Assembly: GCA_017415455.1 (NCBI GenBank)
Contig: JAFQGS010000107.1
Span: forward strand, 1-49,585
Source: Prevotella sp.
Lineage (GTDB): Bacteria > Bacteroidota > Bacteroidia > Bacteroidales > Bacteroidaceae
Reading direction: 5' to 3'
DNA: 49,585 bases
Shown here: piece by piece, positions 32,571 to 39,435 of the stretch
Numbering within the stretch: position 1 is the first letter of the stretch
How the letters are laid out: the number at the start of each line of letters is the position of its first letter
Made by a program: the position numbers and the translations under genes
The notes under the pieces: model-generated
The model's database searches: none
What the model was told of the DNA's origin: nothing
The model's input: the letters and a program-made list of their open reading frames with translations, nothing else

Positions 32571-35500
32571 TTAGAAGTTCAGGCTTAGACCAAGGATGAA
32601 AGACATTGGGCGAGGATAGAGCTCGTTGTCGTATCCGCTTGGTATCTCTGGGTCAAGGCCGTCATACTTTGTGATTGTAAATACGTTAGATGCTGTAGCA
32701 TAAACACGTCCGCTCAGACCATTCCAGTTGCCTGCCTTGAAGAGATCGGCGAAGCTGTAACCGAGAGTGATGTTGTCGCACTTCAAGAATGAAGCGTTGT
32801 GAACATAGCGGTCAGAGAGAAGAGCTGTCTCGTTGTATGTCTGCCAGTTGTCCTTCAATGCTGCTATAGGACGGTTAGACAGGAAGTTTGTAGATGCCCA
32901 GATCTCGTTTCTGTTCAGGTTCGCATTACCAGACTCGATGTTGTTGAACATGTAGTTGCCAAGGCTTGCACGGAGTGAGAAGCCGAAGTCCCAGTTCTTA
33001 TACTCAAGACGAGAAGCGAAGCCCATTGTAACAGGAGCCGCAGGGCTCTTGTAGAAGTAGCGGTCTGCCTCTGTGATCTGTCCGTTGCCATCGCGGTCAA
33101 CAACACAGTTCTCAATAGGATTGCCCTTCTCATCATATACCTGCTGGTAAACATAGAATGAGTTCATTGGCTGACCAACCTGGTTGTACTGCAGATATTT
33201 GTCAGTACCGATAGTGATGCCAGTGTTAGGAACAGGCTCGCCGTCTGTGCTTACACCGCTGAGGTCTGTAATCTCGTTGTGGTTGTAAGTGAAGTTATAG
33301 CTGAGTGTCCAGTACCAGTCCTTTGTGCTTATTGCCTTCCAGTCGATAGAAACCTCGACACCAGTGTTCTTCATCTCACCGATGTTCTGCCATGCCTGGT
33401 TACGGAATGCTGACATTGCTATTGTTGGAGCATAGTTGAGCAGGTCCTGAGTCTTGCGATAGTACCAGTCAACGCTACCGGTCAGTCTCTGGTTCATAAC
33501 ACCCCAGTCAAGACCTACGTTATAGGTTGTTGTTGTCTCCCACTTGAGGTCTGGAGTATAGTTGTCTGGACGATAGAGTGTACCATTGCCGATTACTGGA
33601 TAGAAACCGTTTGTTCCTGTTGACATAGAGTATGTAGGAATCCAAGCGTAGTCGCTACCAATATCCTGCTGACCTGTCATACCGTAGCCAAGACGGAGCT
33701 TGAGGTCAGAAAGCCACTTGATGTCTCTTAGCTTATTCTCATCCTTAATCTTCCATGCGAAAGCGAAAGATGGGAATATTGACCAGTGATCCTTGAAGCG
33801 TGAAGAACCGTCGTTACGTACAGTTGCTGTGAAGAAGTAACGGTTCATGAGTATGTAGTTAGCACGTCCGAAGAAAGAAACGAGGTAGTTCTCTGTCTTA
33901 AACTCATAAGGAGTATGTGGACGCTCTGTTCCTGCGAGAGTCTTGTCGTCGTTAGTCATTGGGTAATAACCAACGTAGTCATTATACTGGCTTCTCCAGA
34001 AATGCTGCCACTCGTAACCTGCCATGATGTCGAAGTGTTGGTCTTCTGTGAAGTCCTTATAATACTGTGCGTATGCACTGAGAGAAAGGTTGCGCTTGAG
34101 AATCTCTTCTGCACCATAGCTTCCATAATAGATAGCCTGTGGTGACGCAGGAGAAACGTCTGTCTGCTGGCGACCCTTTGAGATGTCTGCGCCAAGTGTC
34201 AAGTGCAGGCGTAGGTCTTCAAAGCCGTGAACTTTATAATCGATGTCTGCGCTACCGATGAAAGAGCGGCTGTGAGCGATATCGTCTTTCTCATTGAGGA
34301 TTGCCAGAGGGTTCTTCTGTGCAAGGTTGTTGTATGTGTAAGGCCATGTGCTGTCGCCGTAAGCAGCTGCCATAGGCCACTCAAAGTAACCGCCGAAGTT
34401 GTCCAAAGTCTGACCTGCTCTTGTGCCAAGATATCCCTTGTGATACTCAGAAGTGAATGCGTATGGGTCCTGAGTTGGGTCGAATGCGATAGCGTCGCTG
34501 ATAGCCTCACCGTTAGCAAACTGGCTCTTTGCGTACATACCCTTTGCGTTCAGGTTAAGTGTGAGGTGATCGTCGAAGAATGAAGGATTGAGATTCAGGG
34601 CTCCTGTAACACGCTGGAAGCCTGATGTCTTCAATATACCCTGCTGGTCTGTGTAGCCAACAGATACGCGGTAAGGCAGATTCTTCCATGCACCAGAAAC
34701 TGTTACGTTGTGGTCATGGCTTATTGCTGTGCGGTAAATCTCGTCCTGCCAGTCTGTGTTTGCTGTACCCAGCGCTCTGTAAGCGTCGCTGTCTTTGCCC
34801 CAGATGTTCTCGATGAAAGCACGATATTCGTTGCCGTTCATCACGTCGATTGTCTCATTAACGATGCTGGCAGTTACGCTACCAGAGTATGAAACAGAAG
34901 GAGCCTGTCCTTTGCGTCCCTTCTTTGTTGTGATGATGATGACACCGTTAGAACCACGTGAACCGTAGATAGCTGTGGCTGATGCGTCCTTCAATACGTT
35001 GAAGCTCTCAATATCCTGAGGGTTGATCATTGACAATGGGTTAGCAAGACCTTTCACGCCCTGATTATCCATTGCCACACCGTCGATAACGATAAGAGGG
35101 TCGTTGGTGGCATTGAGTGAAGAACCTCCACGGATGCGAATCTGTGCACCACCACCAGGAGTACCGTCGTTGCTTATTACGCTAACACCGGCAACCTTTC
35201 CGGCAAGCATGTCCTGTGGGTTAACAACCACACCCTTGTTCTTTGTGTCAGGCTTAAGCGCTGTCACTGAACCGGTGAGGTCGCTCTTTTTCACTGCACC
35301 ATAACCGATAACGACAACGTCGCCCAGTGTCTGTGACTCGTCCTCGAGTGTTATCACGAGTTGTGGAGCCGCTGCAACTTCCTGTGTCTTGTATCCGATG
35401 TAAGACACCTGGATTGTTGCATTTTGATTAGCCTTGAGGATGAAGTTACCATCAATGTCTGTAATCACACCGCCATCCACGCCCGAAGCGCGTACAGTGG

Positions 35501-35642
35501 CACCGATGACAGGCTCTCCGGTAGCATCCTTTACGTGTCCTTTGACATCAATCTGCTGTGCAAAGGCGCTTGCAGAAAGGAACAAGCCCATAATGAGGGC
35601 AAGTGTCCTAACATAGATTCTGAATTTTACCTGCTTCATCAT
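32571..35642 (-). CDS. susC: SusC/RagA-family TonB-linked outer-membrane transporter
   Basis: The 1023-residue protein has a signal peptide ending near ASAFAQ, a CarboxypepD_reg-like domain (VKGHVKDATGEPVIGATV), a TonB box-like region with GDVVVIGYGAVKKSDLTGSV, a plug domain with RIRGGSSLNATNDPLIVIDG and YGSRGSNGVIIITTKKG, and a long beta-barrel ending in aromatic NF. It imports maltooligosaccharides energised by TonB. A second ATG one codon downstream is an equal start candidate. It heads the susC-D-E-F operon, and a LacI operator lies 57 bases upstream of its -7 box. Confidence 0.95.
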   Translation of the reverse strand: MMKQVKFRIYVRTLALIMGLFLSASAFAQQIDVKGHVKDATGEPVIGATVRASGVDGGVITDIDGNFILKANQNATIQVSYIGYKTQEVAAAPQLVITLEDESQTLGDVVVIGYGAVKKSDLTGSVTALKPDTKNKGVVVNPQDMLAGKVAGVSVISNDGTPGGGAQIRIRGGSSLNATNDPLIVIDGVAMDNQGVKGLANPLSMINPQDIESFNVLKDASATAIYGSRGSNGVIIITTKKGRKGQAPSVSYSGSVTASIVNETIDVMNGNEYRAFIENIWGKDSDAYRALGTANTDWQDEIYRTAISHDHNVTVSGAWKNLPYRVSVGYTDQQGILKTSGFQRVTGALNLNPSFFDDHLTLNLNAKGMYAKSQFANGEAISDAIAFDPTQDPYAFTSEYHKGYLGTRAGQTLDNFGGYFEWPMAAAYGDSTWPYTYNNLAQKNPLAILNEKDDIAHSRSFIGSADIDYKVHGFEDLRLHLTLGADISKGRQQTDVSPASPQAIYYGSYGAEEILKRNLSLSAYAQYYKDFTEDQHFDIMAGYEWQHFWRSQYNDYVGYYPMTNDDKTLAGTERPHTPYEFKTENYLVSFFGRANYILMNRYFFTATVRNDGSSRFKDHWSIFPSFAFAWKIKDENKLRDIKWLSDLKLRLGYGMTGQQDIGSDYAWIPTYSMSTGTNGFYPVIGNGTLYRPDNYTPDLKWETTTTYNVGLDWGVMNQRLTGSVDWYYRKTQDLLNYAPTIAMSAFRNQAWQNIGEMKNTGVEVSIDWKAISTKDWYWTLSYNFTYNHNEITDLSGVSTDGEPVPNTGITIGTDKYLQYNQVGQPMNSFYVYQQVYDEKGNPIENCVVDRDGNGQITEADRYFYKSPAAPVTMGFASRLEYKNWDFGFSLRASLGNYMFNNIESGNANLNRNEIWASTNFLSNRPIAALKDNWQTYNETALLSDRYVHNASFLKCDNITLGYSFADLFKAGNWNGLSGRVYATASNVFTITKYDGLDPEIPSGYDNELYPRPMSFILGLSLNF

Positions 35643-35766
35643 TCTACATTTTTAAAGTTAACATTATTAATAAAAAATATTTAAAATTCTATTTTTGCCA
35701 AAAGAATAAAATCTCCAATATCTTGCAATTGTAGTATAATTATACATTTTTCATGAGTATCTCTTT

Positions 35767-35774
35767 GCAAAAGT
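35767..35774 (-). promoter_or_regulatory. -7 box of the susC promoter
   Basis: TACTTTTG on the - strand matches TAnnTTTG. It gives a leader of about 118 bases before susC. No TTG is seen 19-21 bases further upstream, as in the other operator-linked promoters. Confidence 0.55.
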
Positions 35775-35830
35775 AGTATCCATATAATTAAATTGTGCTT
35801 TGACTTTGTGAAAAAATATCTTAGTAGATG

Positions 35831-35844
35831 AGTAAACGATTGCA
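35831..35844. promoter_or_regulatory. LacI-family operator in the susC-lacI intergenic region
   Basis: AGTAAACGATTGCA matches the amylase operator at 12 of 14 positions and is centred on CG. It lies 57 bases upstream of the susC -7 box and about 60-70 bases upstream of the divergent lacI-like gene's own promoter, so one site could control both. Confidence 0.6.
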
Positions 35845-35879
35845 CAATATAAACGTCTATAAAGAAAAGGATATGTGTA

Positions 35880-35908
35880 TTGAGTTAATTCATATTCAAT
35901 TAAATTTG
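35880..35908 (+). promoter_or_regulatory. Promoter of the LacI-family regulator gene
   Basis: TTG at 35880-35882 and TAAATTTG at 35901-35908 are 18 bases apart. The predicted start near 35914 leaves a leader of only about 9 bases before ATG 35923; the next in-frame ATG (35947) would give a longer leader and start at MKDIAREF. Confidence 0.5.
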
Positions 35909-35922
35909 TTGCATAAAAGCCT

Positions 35923-36942
35923 ATGAAAGATAAATTGCCTATAACGATGAAGGACATAGCACGGGAGTTTGGCACTTCTGTTGCCACCGTGTCACGTGCC
36001 CTGAGTGATAATCCGCGTATCAGCGCAAAGCGCCGCGAGGAGATACAGCGTTATGCGGCAGAGCATAATTTCTGTCCCAACCTCATTGCCGGTTCTTTGC
36101 GCAATAACAAGATAATGAAAGTCATAGGCGTCATTATCCCGGAGTTCACCCATTATTATTTCTCCTCTATTCTCAGTGGTATTGAGCAATACGCCTCTGC
36201 TCACGGCTATCGTCTTATGGTTGCTCAGAGCAACGAGTCATATGAGCGTGAGGTTGAGATATGCAAGTCGTTCTATAAGAGTCAGGTCTGCGGCATCATT
36301 GTCTCACAGGCCAAGGACACCGCCCGGTATGAGCATTTCCAGGACCTGATAGACAAAGGCGTTCCGCTGGTGTTTTATGATCGCATATGTACCGGTGTCG
36401 ATTGCTGCCGTGTTGTGGTGGATGACTACTTTGGAGCCTTCTCTGCCGTCACTCATCTTATCAATACAGGGTGTCGCCGTATAGCCTTCTATGGCTCGTC
36501 GATGAAGCTCGAGATATCAAAGAACAGATACAACGGATACTGTGACGCGCTGCTCAAGCAAGGTCTGAAGCCCGATGAGCGCTATTTAAGATATTGTGAC
36601 AACCGTATCGACGCAGAGGAGATTACGCCGGAGCTGCTGCTGATGGAAGAAGCCCCTGATGCCTTCTTTGCCGTCAACGATGACACTGCCATAGGCATTC
36701 TCTATACAGCCAAGCGCATGGGGTTCCGTGTACCTTCAGATGTCTCCATATGCGGTTTCACCAATGGAGAGCGCGCCATAGCCTGCGACCCTATGCTCAC
36801 CACAGTAGAGCAGCGTGGCGTGAAGGTGGGAGAGGAGGCGGCAAGCATTCTTATTGGTCAGGTGGAAGGCGATATCCCTATGGATAAGGTAGAGAAGCGT
36901 GTAGTGAGAACACGTCTTATTCTGAGAGGAACAACACGATAG
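35923..36942 (+). CDS. LacI-family transcriptional regulator of the alpha-glucan regulon
   Basis: The 339-residue protein has the LacI helix-turn-helix at residues 8-28 (TMKDIAREFGTSVATVSRAL), the hinge helix region near residues 45-58 (CPNLIAGSLRNN), and a periplasmic-binding-like ligand domain from about 62 on, with VNDDTAIGIL and the C-terminal TTVEQRGVKVGEEA. It is divergent from susC and co-directional with the sugar transporter gene 62 bases downstream. Operators with a LacI-type sequence lie upstream of susC, the amylase and the GH77 operon. Their positions upstream of promoters that lack -33 elements suggest activation. The inducer is presumably a maltooligosaccharide. Confidence 0.92.
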   Translation: MKDKLPITMKDIAREFGTSVATVSRALSDNPRISAKRREEIQRYAAEHNFCPNLIAGSLRNNKIMKVIGVIIPEFTHYYFSSILSGIEQYASAHGYRLMVAQSNESYEREVEICKSFYKSQVCGIIVSQAKDTARYEHFQDLIDKGVPLVFYDRICTGVDCCRVVVDDYFGAFSAVTHLINTGCRRIAFYGSSMKLEISKNRYNGYCDALLKQGLKPDERYLRYCDNRIDAEEITPELLLMEEAPDAFFAVNDDTAIGILYTAKRMGFRVPSDVSICGFTNGERAIACDPMLTTVEQRGVKVGEEAASILIGQVEGDIPMDKVEKRVVRTRLILRGTTR

Positions 36943-37004
36943 CTGTCCGTTTCTTATACCTTATATATATAATATGTATGTAAACTTGTAAATGATATAA
37001 TAAA

Positions 37005-38318
37005 ATGAAAACACAATTAAAGCAGAAACCCGACATGAGTTTCATGAGTTTATGGAACCTCAGTTTCGGATTCTTCGGCGTTCAGATTGCCTATGCCCTG
37101 CAAAGCGCCAACATCTCACGTATTTTCTCAACCCTGGGTGCCGACCCGCATGACCTCAGTTATTTCTGGATTCTTCCGCCGTTGATGGGTATTTTGATAC
37201 AACCTGTTGTGGGCTCGCTGAGCGATAAGACATGGTGCCGCTTCGGCCGTCGCATCCCTTATCTGTTCTTTGGTGCGGCAGTGTCTGTGCTTGTCATGTG
37301 CCTGTTGCCAAACTCCGGCTCTTTCGGCATGGCGGTATCCACGGCAATGGTGTTCGGATTAATCTCCCTGATGTTCCTCGACACGTCCATCAATATGGCC
37401 ATGCAACCCTTCAAGATGCTTGTCGGCGATATGGTGAACGAGAAGCAGAAGTCGCTTGCATATTCAATTCAGAGCTTCCTCTGTAATGCAGGCTCCCTTG
37501 CAGGCTATGTGTTCCCGTTCTTCTTTACATTGCTGGGTATCTCAAACGAGGCCCCCGAAGGCGTCATACCCGACTCTGTCATCTATTCCTTCTATATAGG
37601 CGCCGTGATATTGATATTGTGCGTTATCTATACTACGATAAAGGTGAAGGAGTGGAATCCAAAGGAATATGCAGAGTATAACGGACTGTCGAAGCCCCTG
37701 AATGAGGAGAAGGCCAATATGCTTCAGCTCCTTGTCAAGGCACCGAAGGCATTCTGGACCGTTGGTCTTGTGCAGTTCTTCTGCTGGGCAGCGTTCATGT
37801 ATATGTGGACATACACCAACGGCACTATATCAGATACCGTATGGGGTACCACAGACGTTAAGTCGGCAGCATACCAGGAGGCAGGAAACTGGGTGGGAAT
37901 CCTCTTCGCCGTACAGGCTGTGGGCAGCGTGCTGTGGGCAATGGTGCTCCCGCGCTTTAAGAACATGAAGATGGCCTACGCCATAAGTCTTATCATCGGA
38001 GGTATAGGCTTTGCCTCTGTGCCGTTCATCTCAGACAAGTATCTGCTGTTTGTTTCCTTTATCCTGATAGGATTCGCATGGGCAGCAATGCTGGCAATGC
38101 CGTTCGCCATCATCACCAATGCCCTTCAGGGCTATGGCCACATGGGAGTATATCTGGGCTTGTTTAATGGCACTATATGCGTTCCTCAGATTGTTGCGGC
38201 AGCATGCGGTGGTCTGGTTCTCTCGCTTGTAGGCAGCGTGCAGGCGAATATGATGATTGTGGCAGGTGCTTTCCTTGTGATAGGCGCCTTGTGTGTTGGC
38301 GTTATTAAAACAAAATAA
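37005..38318 (+). CDS. SLC45-like MFS sugar transporter (probable maltose/glucoside carrier)
   Basis: The 437-residue protein has 12 hydrophobic segments and the SLC45/GPH-type start LWNLSFGFFGVQIAYALQSA, followed by the loop motif GSLSDKTWCRFGRRIPY, typical of sucrose/maltose cation symporters. It would carry maltose or short maltodextrins across the inner membrane after periplasmic hydrolysis. It follows the LacI gene and is closed by a strong terminator. It fills the role of the inner-membrane permease (MalT-like) that classical sus loci leave to another locus. Confidence 0.85.
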   Translation: MKTQLKQKPDMSFMSLWNLSFGFFGVQIAYALQSANISRIFSTLGADPHDLSYFWILPPLMGILIQPVVGSLSDKTWCRFGRRIPYLFFGAAVSVLVMCLLPNSGSFGMAVSTAMVFGLISLMFLDTSINMAMQPFKMLVGDMVNEKQKSLAYSIQSFLCNAGSLAGYVFPFFFTLLGISNEAPEGVIPDSVIYSFYIGAVILILCVIYTTIKVKEWNPKEYAEYNGLSKPLNEEKANMLQLLVKAPKAFWTVGLVQFFCWAAFMYMWTYTNGTISDTVWGTTDVKSAAYQEAGNWVGILFAVQAVGSVLWAMVLPRFKNMKMAYAISLIIGGIGFASVPFISDKYLLFVSFILIGFAWAAMLAMPFAIITNALQGYGHMGVYLGLFNGTICVPQIVAAACGGLVLSLVGSVQANMMIVAGAFLVIGALCVGVIKTK

Positions 38319-38418
38319 AACACCCGTAGACGCATTATGCAGATGCCTTAGCTTTGGCATGATGCTTCCGGTCTGCAGGAAGAAGACAGGTGGTAAAGCC
38401 ATTGTGATAAACCTCGGA

Positions 38419-38460
38419 ATAGCGATTGCAGGCGGCACTGCCTGCAATCGCTATCTTTTT
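38419..38460 (+). terminator. Strong intrinsic terminator of the lacI-transporter operon
   Basis: ATAGCGATTGCAGGC (38419-38433) pairs perfectly with its complement at 38440-38454, a 15-bp stem with a 6-base loop, followed by CTTTTT. Confidence 0.92.
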
Positions 38461-38584
38461 ATCTTCTTCGTTAATATTTAGCACCGCGGATTAAGCGACA
38501 GCCCAGACTGCTTGCTCTGCTCAGATATTAAATGCTGGTAGTGCGAGCCTGCGTGATTGTGTGCAGATATGGGTGTGGATTTGT

Positions 38585-39021
38585 TCTTTTTTTTTGACAA
38601 ACGCAACTCTCAAAATAGAATTCCCGGTCGCGCATTTGATGCCCTTCCGCACTTCGCAAAGCGCAAAAGTCCACAGGTTTCTGCGTGTTAATAAAATCAA
38701 ATGATGCCCGAAGGCAGCCGGAATGCGATTTTTTCAGCAGGGATTCTTATAGTTTTTATAGTTCATATAGTACCTATAGTTCCTATAAATCATATAAAAA
38801 CATCCGCCATTACTATGTTATGACATCGCCGTCGCATATCAGATGGCGGTGCGATTACAACGTCATGGCGCTATGATGGCTATTCCGTCATGTCATGATT
38901 ACTATTTTATCGCAGTGCGATGGCTTTGTAACCGCAGTGCCATGACAAAGCCATCCTACCGCCGTCACAAAGCGATGATACTGCGATAAATATGTCATGA
39001 CGACACCATCACTATGCCATG
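38585..39021 (+). repeat. Composite intergenic repeat R2 (inverted partner of R3)
   Basis: About 437 bases that recur in inverted orientation at 48579-49022, by eye around 90 % identical. Order: oligo-T and TTTGACAAAC (38593-38602), TTTGATGCC (38635-38643), GTTAATAAAATCAAATGATG near 38687, six 9-base TATAGTTNN units (38748-38801), then nested hairpins such as TTTATCGCAGT (38906-38916) with ACTGCGATAAA (38980-38990) and ATGGCTTTGT (38920-38929) with ACAAAGCCAT (38945-38954). It contains no gene. The pair encloses the GH77-to-neopullulanase operon. Confidence 0.9.
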
Positions 39022-39335
39022 ATGAAGTTCTTGCTATGGTTTCCGTTCCTCAGCACAGATGAAGACAATCGGCGAAAATATTCCCCTCTGTCACTACCGA
39101 CATTCCGGCGAAAGAAAAATAATTTTAGAATGTGCCGATTCTTTCACCGCTTTTTTGCACTCAGAGCGCACCGCTGAGAAGCACATCCGCACAACCAGAC
39201 CGGAAAGGTTGCCGCTGGCCACCTTACCATCTGTCTGACAGGCATCAGTGTGCAAGGAGCCGATTACGGCTCTCGCTCGGCTTCCACATGGCTGCGCTCG
39301 CCCTCAGAATGTCGTTGCTGATGGCGGATGATAGG

Positions 39336-39349
39336 TGTAAACGTTTGCG
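39336..39349. promoter_or_regulatory. LacI-family operator upstream of the GH77 operon
   Basis: TGTAAACGTTTGCG differs from the amylase operator at one position of 14. It lies 55 bases upstream of the TAATTTTA -7 candidate, the same spacing within two bases as at the amylase and susC promoters. Confidence 0.7.
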
Positions 39350-39403
39350 CACGAAATTGTATTTAATCAGTATTTATATGCTATATCTTTATCTTTAAAT
39401 ATT

Positions 39404-39411
39404 TAATTTTA
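39404..39411 (+). promoter_or_regulatory. -7 box candidate of the GH77 operon
   Basis: TAATTTTA matches TAnnTTTG except at the last base. Two TATCTTTA sequences at 39384-39397 are alternatives, but this one keeps the operator spacing seen elsewhere. It has no -33 TTG. Confidence 0.45.
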
Positions 39412-39435
39412 CACCCAAATATAAAACCTTAAATC

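Larger units (their letters stand above)
39022..39435. other. Upstream region of the GH77 operon
   Basis: The 414-base stretch holds no gene. The part up to about 39330 shows nothing recognisable. A LacI-type operator (39336-39349), an AT-rich segment and the -7 box TAATTTTA (39404-39411) form the promoter region. Confidence 0.6.

Noticed and set aside
39384..39397. TATCTTTA sequences as the -7 box of the GH77 operon
   Set aside because: They are possible, but TAATTTTA at 39404 keeps the operator spacing seen at the amylase and susC promoters, so they are listed only as alternatives.
38685..39398. Short open frames in the gap between the transporter and GH77 genes
   Set aside because: They fall in the composite repeat or overlap the GH77 operator, with no ribosome site or similarity to known proteins.
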